The translations under genes were made by a program, and so were the position numbers. This document shows, piece by piece, positions 40,106-49,220 of a stretch of 64,000 bases of DNA (within the stretch, counting starts at the first letter, position 1; every line of letters begins with the position of its first letter). The notes under the pieces were generated by a model. The model ran no database searches. It worked only from the letters and a program-made list of their open reading frames with translations, and had not been told where the DNA came from. Where the stretch lies: the NCBI RefSeq assembly GCF_002259605.1, contig NZ_MWWR01000007.1, forward strand, positions 1-64,000. The letters are read 5' to 3'. The stretch is from Pseudoscardovia radai (GTDB lineage: Bacteria; Actinomycetota; Actinomycetes; Actinomycetales; Bifidobacteriaceae).

Positions 40106-42064
40106 ATGTCCGAAGCACTGCAGGCCGGCCTGGCCGGTTTCGAAAGCTCTTTCCCCTCGTCGACGCTCGAACGCGCCCGCGACTACTGGCGCCGCGGCCT
40201 CGTCGAACCGGCGAAGGACGATGCCGGTGACGGCGATACGCGCCGCATCATCGTGCATCGCGCCGACCTCGCGTACACGGTCGAGGTGACGGCGGGGTCC
40301 GACGGCCCGAGCGCCACCTGCACCTGCGCCGATGACACGACGCATGGCCTGGCCACGTCGGAATCGTCGGATGCCGCCAGCGCCGCCCCGTGCCGCCACA
40401 TCGCCGCGGCCTACTACCTGCTGCGCGACGGCGAACCGCCGGAGCACACGGCGCCCGAAGCCGTCCAGGCGGCGCGCGACCTCGCCACCACACGCATGGC
40501 CGACATCCCCCACGAGATGTACGACGGACTGCTCGACGCCATCGTGGCCAAGCATGACACGAGCTCGCTCGAGGGCACGGGCCCCGAATCGTTCACCCTC
40601 ATCTGGACCACCGCCTGGGCCGACACCGCCGCCGACGAGGCACCGAGCACCACCACGCCGCTGTTCTCGAAAACCAAGGTGGAGCGCATGCTCAAGGACG
40701 CCCTGACAGACTTCACCACGCCCGGCCCCGACCAGACAAGCGAGCAGAAGGCCGAACAGATGCGCTCCGTCCCGCTCGACAACGACTGTCCCCTGTTCAC
40801 CACGGTCGGCTCCGTAGTGGACAACGCACTGCATTCCAGTGACTGGCTCAACGCCACGCGCAACCTGTGCACGGCCGTGCGCTTCCTGTGCGAGGTCAGC
40901 GAGATCTTCAACGATACGAAGGGCGCCGCGCGCTCCCATGTGCACGCGCTGATGCTGCCGATCTCACGCTATATGACGTGGATGAGCGAGGAGGCCGCGC
41001 CGGACGTGAGCGGGCGCGCGCTCGACATGCTCACCACGCTGGGCTGCAACAAGCTCGTCATGCACATCATGTCGGGCGGCATCCCGATCTTCAGCTGCGC
41101 CCTGCCGTTCGCCCGCTGGGATGACACGAATATGTGGGCGTACGACATGCTCGAGAAGGCGGACGCGGCGCTGGGCACCGACACCAGCGAGGAGGCGTGC
41201 CAGGAGCGCGGCTTCGACATCGGGTGGTCGCGCGAAAGGCTGGCGATCGTGCGCCACGATGTCGCCGCCCTGTCGCACGATTCCGCGGCGCTCGAAACGC
41301 TGCGCTCCACGAACCCGACCGACGTGAATCTGCAGACGATCGACCTGGCCAGCGCCGTGCTCACCGGCGACGTGGACGCGGCGCGCGAAGTGCTCAGCGC
41401 CATCAACAAGGAGAACCAGCCCAGCGTGGAGCTGACGCGCAAGGCGAACCAGTCGCTGCTGATGTCGCTGAACATCGCGCAGAACAGCGAGCTCGGCATG
41501 AGCGGATGGCTGGGCATGACCGAGGCCGTCATCCAGATGGGGCACGATACCGAGGCGCTCAAGCAGCTGTATACGAATAACATCGCGAACGCCACGGTGA
41601 AGCTCGGCATCCGGTACGTGCCGCGCATGCATCAGCTTGTCGGCAACGACGCGTGGCCGGCCACGCTGGCGGAGCTCAAGCGCGTGTGCGGCCGCCAGCT
41701 CGTGCAGCGCCACGCCATGCTCGACAACGTCAACCAGCAGCTCGCCCAGCAGAAGAAGAAGCCGGTGCCGCCGGTGGCTCTGCGCAACCCGGCCTACGAG
41801 CTGCTCATCATCGAGTCGCGCGATTCCGACGAGGCCCTGGCCTACGTGCGCATGACCGGCGCCGTATCCAAGGAGCTGCTCGACATCATCGGCCTGCGTC
41901 ATCCCGACGATGCGGTCGATATCTCGAACAAGCTGCAGGAGGCGCAGAAGGCCCGCGGCGAGAAGCCGACGAACCTCATCGATTCGAAGGAGTACGACCT
42001 CATCGCCGAATCCGACGCCGCCCAGGACGCCGTCGACGCCATCATCCACCCCAACAAGCACTAG
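40106..42064 (+). CDS. SWIM zinc-finger protein of unknown function
   Basis: The 652-residue protein has an N-terminal SWIM zinc finger: ATCTCADDT supplies C-x-C and PCRHIAAAYYLL supplies C-x-H, at about residues 70-105. The remaining 540 residues are helical and unrecognised. SWIM fingers bind nucleic acid or protein and in bacteria often occur on SNF2 ATPases or their partners; a SNF2-SWIM gene lies 2.5 kb downstream on the other strand, so partnership is plausible (inference). GGAAGGATAACG precedes ATG. A short GCGCCCGGTA repeat lies at the 3' end. Confidence 0.8.
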   Translation: MSEALQAGLAGFESSFPSSTLERARDYWRRGLVEPAKDDAGDGDTRRIIVHRADLAYTVEVTAGSDGPSATCTCADDTTHGLATSESSDAASAAPCRHIAAAYYLLRDGEPPEHTAPEAVQAARDLATTRMADIPHEMYDGLLDAIVAKHDTSSLEGTGPESFTLIWTTAWADTAADEAPSTTTPLFSKTKVERMLKDALTDFTTPGPDQTSEQKAEQMRSVPLDNDCPLFTTVGSVVDNALHSSDWLNATRNLCTAVRFLCEVSEIFNDTKGAARSHVHALMLPISRYMTWMSEEAAPDVSGRALDMLTTLGCNKLVMHIMSGGIPIFSCALPFARWDDTNMWAYDMLEKADAALGTDTSEEACQERGFDIGWSRERLAIVRHDVAALSHDSAALETLRSTNPTDVNLQTIDLASAVLTGDVDAAREVLSAINKENQPSVELTRKANQSLLMSLNIAQNSELGMSGWLGMTEAVIQMGHDTEALKQLYTNNIANATVKLGIRYVPRMHQLVGNDAWPATLAELKRVCGRQLVQRHAMLDNVNQQLAQQKKKPVPPVALRNPAYELLIIESRDSDEALAYVRMTGAVSKELLDIIGLRHPDDAVDISNKLQEAQKARGEKPTNLIDSKEYDLIAESDAAQDAVDAIIHPNKH

Positions 42065-42136
42065 CGCCCGGTAGCGCTAGCGCCCGGTAGCGCAGATGCA
42101 ACCAAGCGCCCCGCCACCTTCTTCTTCTCCTCCTCT

Positions 42137-42227
42137 GTAACAATGTGATGGCTTGCGGACAATAATGAGCCCGAAAGGACCGATTCCGCCTCGAAAATGT
42201 CCGTAAACCATCACATTGTTTTGTGGG
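42137..42227. repeat. Dispersed ~90-bp inverted-repeat element, copy 2
   Basis: AACAATGTGATGGCTTGCGG at the left and the complement of CCGTAAACCATCACATTGTT at the right pair over 23 bp with two mismatches; the right end continues TTTGTGG. It lies between convergent genes. Confidence 0.85.
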
Positions 42228-42246
42228 AGCCTGTGACTGCCTGGAA

Positions 42247-44466
42247 TCAGTTCCGGAAGCCGGGGTTGGGGACGGAGCCGGGGTTGGGAGCAGTGGGATA
42301 GGCGGAACCGTAGGCGGAGGCGGGCCGCTGGGCCGCGTTCCACGGAATCTGCGCCGCGTCTGTGGAATCGTCAGGACGCGGATCGTCGGGGCGCGGGGCG
42401 TGGGAATCGTAGACGTACTGCGGATGCCACTCGCCGGACGCGGGTTCGGGCCTCCACGTCTGCTCGGGCGCGCCGCTCCACGATGGTGCCTCCGTCCGGC
42501 CGACGACGCCATGCGCACCGACCGTGCCAGCGCCAGCGTGCCCCGCCGCGCCGGCGCCAGCGACGACAGCCCCGCCGCCGAATCCGCGGCCGTCCGCCTC
42601 GCCATTCATATCCACCACCCGCGCATACAGCTCGTCATCGTCGCGCAGCGCCGCGGCCTGGGCGCTGAGGAACGCGCGCACATGCCACTCGTCCTCGATC
42701 GGCGCGAGGCCTTTGAGCGGCGCGCCAGCCTCGCCCGGGTACACGCCGCCGCCCGTGCCGATCACCGGCCGCAGCCCGGCACCCGCGCCGAGAAGCCGCC
42801 CGAGCCCGTCCACAAGGAAAATCCACACGGCCGGCAGCACGCAGTCCCAGACCGCGGGCACGAGCACGGCGCGCAGGCCGCCCGTGGCACCGCTTCCCAG
42901 AATCGACGACAGGTCCACCGCCAGGATGCCCGAGGGCATCATGAACGCGAACTGCACGATGGCCGCCATCAGCAGCATCACCAGCGGGGCCTGCCATACG
43001 GTGGACATGCGCGCGGAGTCGCGGTCCACGCGGTAGCGCCCCGCCGCACGCAGCACGAGGTACACGGTGAGCAGCACGAACGCACCGAACACAGCCCAGG
43101 CGAACCACGAATACTTGAGCCACGAGAACGATCCCAGGCCCGCGCCGGCGCGCAGCTCGGCAAGCGCGTCGTGGCCTTGGGCCGACGGCAGCGACGAACC
43201 CTGCGTCAGTGAAGAAGACACCCCGTACGGAGCCGACTCCGAGAACTGCAGCGTGACGCGCCCGAAACAGCACACGAGCATAAGGTACAGCATGACGGAC
43301 GGCAGCAGCGGCACGACGCCCGACCATGCGCCGAGGGGCTCTGCTGCAATCCAAGCGGCGGGCACGTCGCCTGGATTGCTGACGATGCCCGAGCTTTCGG
43401 CCCCGATCGACATCGTCATGAGCAGCGAGTACGGGATGCTCGCCACGCCGAACAGCAGCAGCGAGAACACGATGCCCTCGCCCAGCGTGCGCAGGTAGCC
43501 GCCCTGGCGGTGCAGCCAGCGCCACGACGCGGCGAAGACGCCGCGAGCCCCGGGCACACGGTTGCCCAGGAGCATGCCGAGCGCGGCGCCAAGCGCGGCC
43601 GTGAGGAAGGCAAGCAGGCAGCTGCGCGGCGTCAGCGCCGTGTATGTGGAGGTGATGATGGACATATAGTCCTCGTTATGCCGCCCGGTGCCCGCGATGA
43701 TGGCGAAGGCGGCGAGCGTCACGAGGCCGCATCCGAGCCCGCAGGCGGGGACGGTCCAGCGCTGGCGCCGCCCATGGCCGGAGCGCGCGAACAGGTAGGC
43801 GCCGAAGGCCGCGGCGATGACCATGGACAGGCCGACGATTCCCATGGAACCAACGATCTCGCCCTTGCCACTGCCGCCGTAACCGAAGAACCCGACCTCG
43901 AGGCCGAGATCCCACGACCCGCCCATGCCCATGGCCATGACGATGCCCACAAGCGTCCAGACGCTGGGCGTGACGGTGCTGGCGATCTCATTGCGCTGGC
44001 TTTGCGAAAACATGCCGTCCGATGACGACGGGGCGTCCGACAGGCCGGGCACCTGCGCCATGACGTAGCGGGCGAAGCTGGACACGCTGAGCGCGTCGAA
44101 AATCATCGTCAGAAGGGTGAAGGCGAGCGCCGCGGCGATGGCAAAGGCGGCGCCCATGAGGGCGGCCGAGACGACCGTGCGGGCCGCTCGCGCGCCGACG
44201 CTGCGAAAACGCGGCTGGTGCAGGGGCTGCACGGCCTGCGGTGGCAGGGGCTGCGGTGGCAGGGGTTGCGCCGCCTGCGGCGGCATGGCATACGATGACG
44301 CCGCCGCCTGACGCGGAGGCGTGCCCGATGGCATGGCGAGGCGCATGGTGGGCTGCGCGGCAGGCCGTGACGCAGCCGCTCCCCCGGCGGGCTGCGGCGC
44401 TCCGCATGCCGGGCACAGCGGGGCTGTGTCCGGCACCATCGCATAGCATCGTTCACACTGGTGCAT
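42247..44466 (-). CDS. Zinc-ribbon polytopic membrane protein 1
   Basis: The 739-residue protein begins with a zinc ribbon (CERCYAMVPDTAPLCPACG: two C-x-x-C knuckles), a Pro/Gln/Ala-rich linker with repeats of LPPQP, then about ten membrane segments, e.g. MGAAFAIAAALAFTLLTM and SMGIVGLSMVIAAAFGAYLF, and a Gly/Ala/Pro/Asp-rich cytoplasmic tail of 150 residues. It shares plan and patches (ASWRWLHRQGGYLRTL against QWRRHARGWQRTLVE) with the proteins at 49221 and 52325. Function unknown. GGGGGAG precedes ATG. It follows the SNF2 gene on the same strand by 95 bp. Confidence 0.8.
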   Translation of the reverse strand: MHQCERCYAMVPDTAPLCPACGAPQPAGGAAASRPAAQPTMRLAMPSGTPPRQAAASSYAMPPQAAQPLPPQPLPPQAVQPLHQPRFRSVGARAARTVVSAALMGAAFAIAAALAFTLLTMIFDALSVSSFARYVMAQVPGLSDAPSSSDGMFSQSQRNEIASTVTPSVWTLVGIVMAMGMGGSWDLGLEVGFFGYGGSGKGEIVGSMGIVGLSMVIAAAFGAYLFARSGHGRRQRWTVPACGLGCGLVTLAAFAIIAGTGRHNEDYMSIITSTYTALTPRSCLLAFLTAALGAALGMLLGNRVPGARGVFAASWRWLHRQGGYLRTLGEGIVFSLLLFGVASIPYSLLMTMSIGAESSGIVSNPGDVPAAWIAAEPLGAWSGVVPLLPSVMLYLMLVCCFGRVTLQFSESAPYGVSSSLTQGSSLPSAQGHDALAELRAGAGLGSFSWLKYSWFAWAVFGAFVLLTVYLVLRAAGRYRVDRDSARMSTVWQAPLVMLLMAAIVQFAFMMPSGILAVDLSSILGSGATGGLRAVLVPAVWDCVLPAVWIFLVDGLGRLLGAGAGLRPVIGTGGGVYPGEAGAPLKGLAPIEDEWHVRAFLSAQAAALRDDDELYARVVDMNGEADGRGFGGGAVVAGAGAAGHAGAGTVGAHGVVGRTEAPSWSGAPEQTWRPEPASGEWHPQYVYDSHAPRPDDPRPDDSTDAAQIPWNAAQRPASAYGSAYPTAPNPGSVPNPGFRN

Positions 44467-44561
44467 GTCTCCCCCTTATTGCCTGTTTCTCCGTTGTTTT
44501 GTCTCAGTTGCCTTGTCTCTGTTGCCTTCTATCGTAGCGGCCCTGCGAAGCGTGGCCGCCT

Positions 44562-47500
44562 CTACGACAGCAGGCGCAGCACGTCGCCGCGCGTGAGGGC
44601 GCCGACGCCCGGCACCGCGTCGTTCGGCATCATGGGGCCGAACGCGGGATCGGCCATCGAGGCGTCGGGGTTCGTGAAGGTGCGCGCGAGACGTCCCTTG
44701 CGCTCCTGCATCTCGTGCACCCGTTCCTCCACGGTGTCGGCGGCGATGACCTGATACACGTCCACGTCGCGCGTCTGCCCGATGCGGTGGGCGCGGCCCG
44801 TCGCCTGGTCCTGCGCGGCGGAGTTCCACCACGGGTCGGCATGCACCACCACGGAGGCGCCCACGAGGTTCAGGCCCGTGTTGCCCGCCTTGAGCGAGAC
44901 GAGCATGACGGCCGCACCCTTCCCGGCGTTGAACGCGTCGGCCAGCTCCACACGCTTCTTCTTGGGCGTGGAGCCGACGAGCGACTCGTGCGCGATATCG
45001 GCCGCATCCAGCGCATGGCCGATGATGTCGAGGAACGACGTGAACTGCGAGAACACGAGCACACGCCGCCCCGAGTCGACGCTCGATCCCACGATGTCGA
45101 CGATGGCGTCGAGCTTGGCCGACGACGCCGGGGCGTTGTCATACACGAGGCGCGGATCGCAGCAGATCTCGCGCAGGCGCGTCAGCTCGGCGAGCACGGG
45201 GATGCCGGCGCTGGACTCGTCATCGTCGGACTGGCCGTCGAGCATATCGCGCAGCCGGCGTTCCTGCGCCGCGTACAGCGTGCGCTGCTTGCCCTCGAGA
45301 TGCACGCTGACCGTGGTCTCCAGGCGCTCGGGCAAGTCCTTGAGCACCTGGGACTTGAGGCGGCGCTTGATGAACACGCGCGCGATCGCCTGCAGGCGCG
45401 CGGCCTCGGGGCAATCGTTCATGCCGTCCTCCATGGCCCTCGCGATCGGCAGCTCGTAGCGCGCGCGGAACGACGAGTAGCTGCGCAGCAGGCCGGGCAT
45501 GAGGAAGTCGAAGATGCTCCACAGCTCGCTCAAGCGGTTCTCGATAGGCGTGCCGGTCAGCGCGAAGCGGTGCGAGGAGTCGATGCGCTTGACCGCATGG
45601 GCCACCTTCGTGCCGGGATTCTTGATGTACTGCGCCTCGTCGAGCACCATGACGTTGACGTGCACGCCCTCGTATTCCTCGATATCGCGGCGCAGCAGGT
45701 CATACGATGTGATGACGATGTCCGGCGTGTTGCCGTCGGAGGCGGCGTCGGCAGCGGAAACGTCGTCGGAGGAAGCGCTGTCGGCAGCGCCGGCGGAAGC
45801 GGCAGCAGAATCGTCGGAAACATCGTCGGAAACATCGTGGTGCGCGGCGCCCGCGGCCTGCAACTCGTCGATAACCCTACGCCTCTGCGTTTTCGTACCC
45901 GCCGCCGTCTCAACCCTCAACCCGGGCACGAACTTGCGGCATTCGGCCTCCCAGTTGTACACAAGCGAGGCCGGGCACACGATCAGCGCCGGCCCGTCCC
46001 CGCGCCGCGCGAGGATCATCGCGAGCGTCTGGATGGTTTTGCCCAGGCCCATCTCGTCGGCAAGGATGCCGCCGAAGCCTTTGTCATACAGAGTCTGCAG
46101 CCACTGGAAGCCCTCGACCTGATACGGCCTCATCGTGCCGTTGAGTCCCTCGGGCACCGCGTACGATTCGGGGTCGATCACATCCATGTCATGCACGTAG
46201 GCGCGGAAGGACTCGTCTCCCTCCACCTCGTCGCCGTAGGCCGCAAGCACGAAGGCCTGCGAGGCGGGCAGGTCCACGGCTCCCGAAGACAGACGCGACG
46301 CGGACAGGCCGATGTCGTCGGAGATCTCGTCCAGATGCCCGAGCGCCTCCTCGGTCTGCTGAGAGGCGAGGTCGATGATGTCGCCGCTGCGCAGGCGGTG
46401 GAAGCGCCGCTTCTTGCGGTAGCTCGCCAGCACGCCGGCCACCTCGTCGCTGGGAATCTCATCGGCCAGAGGCGTCACCTCGAGCAGGTTCGAGCGCATC
46501 GTGACGCCCAGGCGGATGGCGCCGGACGGACGCGGCACGATGCCGTCGAAGGCGGGCGTCGCGTACACGGTGCCGTATTCGTGCAGGGCCTTGAGGCCGT
46601 AGCGCATGAGGAGCATGATCTGCTCGTCGTCCCGGTCCTCGATGAATCCAATGCCCTGGCCGTTCCTGTCCGGGAAAAGGCGGTCGACGAAGTCCACGGC
46701 GTCCTTCTCGGCCGGGCGGTCGCGGCCCAGGTCGCGACCGGGGTCGTCGAACTCGCGGTCCGCGTGCATCGTGCCCTGGTCGGGCAGCAGCTGCACGGTG
46801 CCGTTCGGGTACCCGGCCACAAGCTCGCAGGTGATGCCTTCATCGGTGCGGTCGAGGTAGAAGGAGACGTCCGGGTCCTGCGGGCGCAGCGTGGCGTCCG
46901 GGTCCTCGAGGCGCGGAACCGTGATATGCATGCCGGCGGATTCGAGACGCGGCAGGACGACCGAGACGAAAGCCGGCCAGTCGGCGGATTCCACGTAGGC
47001 GCGTTCGGTGCCGCACATCATCTCGATGACGTCATGCTGCGCGGCGAATTCAGGCGAGCAGCGGAAGAACGCAAGCTGCCCATCGGTCTGCGGCGAGGCG
47101 AGGAGCACGTAGGAACTGCGGGCGCCGTGCACGAAGGAGCGGACGATGGCCCCTCCCCCGATCGACACGCCGAGCGGATGGTCCGCCTCGACGTCGACGA
47201 TGCGCTCGCGGGTCTGCGGCACGAACACCGCGGTGTTGCGCGAATCGATGACGGAAACCGTGAAGAACAGCGCCGGATCGCCCTCGAAGATCGGTATGTC
47301 CGTCACGCCGCCGTAATCGTCGGGCAGGCGTACGGCGATCTCGTGGCCAGGAAGGGGCGCGTCGGCGCGCGCGGCGGCTGGCGCGGAAGGCGCGGTTGCG
47401 GTGGCGTCCATAGCGGCGCTTTCATCGGCGCGCGCGGCGGCCGCATCGTGCTGGCGTTCGATCGCCGCCATATTGCTCGCCTCGTTGTCGCGCGCGAGGT

Positions 47501-48755
47501 CGAACGGGGTCTTTCCTCCCGCGAAAACGGGCATATACGCCCAGTCGGCGGGCACGTGGTCGGTCGGCAGCGGCGCAAACATGTCGAGCAGCTCGCACAA
47601 CTCGCTGTCGCTCAGCTGGGCCTGCTTCTCGAATCCGAGAAGGTAGTTGTCCGCGTTGTACATGCCCGTCATGATGATGCGGGTACGCGTATCGCGCAGA
47701 CGCGTCAGGTAGTCGAGGAAGGCGCGCGCCGGCGCGTCGAACAGTTCCCGGTCGTGTACGAAGGCCAGGCGCTTTCCATAGGTGGCGAAACGGCTGTCGC
47801 GCACGGCCACGATGAAACGATTGAGGCTTGGCACGACGTAGTTGGCGTCGCCACAGGCCAAGCGCGCCGACAGCTCCCAGCCGCCCGGCGTCTGCTGGAC
47901 CTGCGGTATCAGGCGCACCGATCCGGGAGTGGGGACGACAGGCTCCGCGCCGCGGCGCTTGGGCTTTTTCGTCGCCACAACGGCCGGTTCCTCATCGGCG
48001 TCGTTGATGTCCTTCGTGGATTCGCGGATCGCATCGATCTCGCGCACGGCCTCTTCGCGGGCCTTGCGGCGGGCTCCCGTGCGGCGTGACTCCTCGCCGA
48101 TAAGCATGGAGCGCACGTCGGTGGATGTACGGCGCGCAGGAGTCGTCTTGGGAGCGGGTGCCGCCGAGCCGCCATCGTCGACCTGAAAAGCGCGGGGCCT
48201 CAGCATGAACCAGTAGCTCAATGCGGCGATATGCTTGCAGACCACCGGATGCAGGTCCTGCCCCGCCTGGTCGTCCGTCGAGGACATCATGTGCCGCGCC
48301 TTCGATCCGAAGGCGGAGGTGCCGGAGAAATCATCATCGGAATCGTCGAAATCCCCGTCCCAGCCGGCGGTGCTGCGGGATGCCGCGCGCTTGAGGCGGG
48401 CAGCCTCTTCGGCGAGGAAGTCCCTGCACTCGCAGTGGGTGTCGATAACCGTGCACACGCCGCCGAGAACGGAGGCCGTGAGGCCGACGAGGCATGTGTC
48501 GGCACTGCCGGTATCCTTCGGGTCCTCGGCGGGCACGAAGCCACTCAGATGGATGAGCGTGGCGTGGGTGCGGCTGTCCCGCGACACGCCGATCGCCAGG
48601 GAATGCCCCTTGCCGCTGCCGTTCCACGCGATGACACGGCCGCGCTCCGCCACCTTCTGGTGGGCGATGCTCCTCACGGCGTCGACGATTGCGAACGCGA
48701 CACCGCCGTCGATGCGCGATGCCTCGCGATTGTACAGTCGCGTGAAATCTCCCAT
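44562..48755 (-). CDS. SNF2-family ATPase with N-terminal SWIM zinc finger
   Basis: The 1397-residue protein combines a SWIM finger (C-E-C near residue 112 and VCKHIAALSYW about 75 residues later, with an acidic insert between) and a C-terminal SNF2 double-RecA motor: ADEMGLGKTIQTLAMILARR (motif I), MVLDEAQYIKN (motif II), FALTGTPIENRLSELWSIFD (motif III), VFSQFTSFLDIIGH and VVVHADPWWNSAAQDQATGR with AHRIGQTRDV (motifs V-VI). Such ATPases remodel protein-DNA complexes or transcription complexes. AAGGAG precedes ATG. The middle 700 residues are not assigned. It is encoded between zinc-ribbon membrane proteins 1 and 2. Confidence 0.92.
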   Translation of the reverse strand: MGDFTRLYNREASRIDGGVAFAIVDAVRSIAHQKVAERGRVIAWNGSGKGHSLAIGVSRDSRTHATLIHLSGFVPAEDPKDTGSADTCLVGLTASVLGGVCTVIDTHCECRDFLAEEAARLKRAASRSTAGWDGDFDDSDDDFSGTSAFGSKARHMMSSTDDQAGQDLHPVVCKHIAALSYWFMLRPRAFQVDDGGSAAPAPKTTPARRTSTDVRSMLIGEESRRTGARRKAREEAVREIDAIRESTKDINDADEEPAVVATKKPKRRGAEPVVPTPGSVRLIPQVQQTPGGWELSARLACGDANYVVPSLNRFIVAVRDSRFATYGKRLAFVHDRELFDAPARAFLDYLTRLRDTRTRIIMTGMYNADNYLLGFEKQAQLSDSELCELLDMFAPLPTDHVPADWAYMPVFAGGKTPFDLARDNEASNMAAIERQHDAAAARADESAAMDATATAPSAPAAARADAPLPGHEIAVRLPDDYGGVTDIPIFEGDPALFFTVSVIDSRNTAVFVPQTRERIVDVEADHPLGVSIGGGAIVRSFVHGARSSYVLLASPQTDGQLAFFRCSPEFAAQHDVIEMMCGTERAYVESADWPAFVSVVLPRLESAGMHITVPRLEDPDATLRPQDPDVSFYLDRTDEGITCELVAGYPNGTVQLLPDQGTMHADREFDDPGRDLGRDRPAEKDAVDFVDRLFPDRNGQGIGFIEDRDDEQIMLLMRYGLKALHEYGTVYATPAFDGIVPRPSGAIRLGVTMRSNLLEVTPLADEIPSDEVAGVLASYRKKRRFHRLRSGDIIDLASQQTEEALGHLDEISDDIGLSASRLSSGAVDLPASQAFVLAAYGDEVEGDESFRAYVHDMDVIDPESYAVPEGLNGTMRPYQVEGFQWLQTLYDKGFGGILADEMGLGKTIQTLAMILARRGDGPALIVCPASLVYNWEAECRKFVPGLRVETAAGTKTQRRRVIDELQAAGAAHHDVSDDVSDDSAAASAGAADSASSDDVSAADAASDGNTPDIVITSYDLLRRDIEEYEGVHVNVMVLDEAQYIKNPGTKVAHAVKRIDSSHRFALTGTPIENRLSELWSIFDFLMPGLLRSYSSFRARYELPIARAMEDGMNDCPEAARLQAIARVFIKRRLKSQVLKDLPERLETTVSVHLEGKQRTLYAAQERRLRDMLDGQSDDDESSAGIPVLAELTRLREICCDPRLVYDNAPASSAKLDAIVDIVGSSVDSGRRVLVFSQFTSFLDIIGHALDAADIAHESLVGSTPKKKRVELADAFNAGKGAAVMLVSLKAGNTGLNLVGASVVVHADPWWNSAAQDQATGRAHRIGQTRDVDVYQVIAADTVEERVHEMQERKGRLARTFTNPDASMADPAFGPMMPNDAVPGVGALTRGDVLRLLS

Positions 48756-49108
48756 TCACAACTCCTTGATGTCGTCTGTTTCGGTTCGTCCGTGCCTGTG
48801 ACGCCGGTATCTGTGAGCCGGTGTCTGTGAACCGGTGTCGGCGGTGCCGACGCAGCGGTTTTGCCGATTCTCATCGTGACGGGATCCTGGCGGAATCCTG
48901 ACAGAACCGGCTGCCGCCGTTCCCGTCCGGCGCGCAGCCGGTCCGTTCGCTGGTTTCGATTCTGGTATCGCCGCCCGTTCCCCTGTCAGGGCGTGCGTGG
49001 TATGCGTTCGTCGACGGGCGCGGGATCGATCATGATGCGGTTCGTGCAGAACCCGCTCACGATGCCTCCTGCCTCCCCGGGATTCCGGCATGTGGGTTTT
49101 CCAGCATA
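48756..49108. other. Intergenic region upstream of the SNF2 gene
   Basis: No gene is supported on either strand. Just upstream of the SNF2 ribosome binding site, GTGCCTGTGACGCCGGTATC-like sequence is repeated in short imperfect copies (TGTGAGCCGGTGTCTGTGAACCGGTGTCGG). The promoter for the SNF2 gene should lie here. Confidence 0.5.
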
Positions 49109-49143
49109 GAAAAACTCCCCGAAGCGCGGGGGCTCCGGGGAGC
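49109..49143 (-). terminator. Terminator after zinc-ribbon protein 2
   Basis: On the minus strand CTCCCCGG and CGGGGAG pair around a C-rich loop and are followed by TTTTTC, 80 bp beyond the stop codon of the gene at 49221. Confidence 0.85.
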
Positions 49144-49220
49144 AATTCCTACCGAATCGGCTTATTTGCAGCATATCGCGGCTCCGTCATCGGCGTGTCG
49201 CGAATTGCGCGCCGATGACG

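Noticed and set aside
44715-48089. 1124-residue plus-strand ORF opposite the SNF2 gene
   Set aside because: Antisense shadow; the minus-strand frame has all SNF2 motifs.
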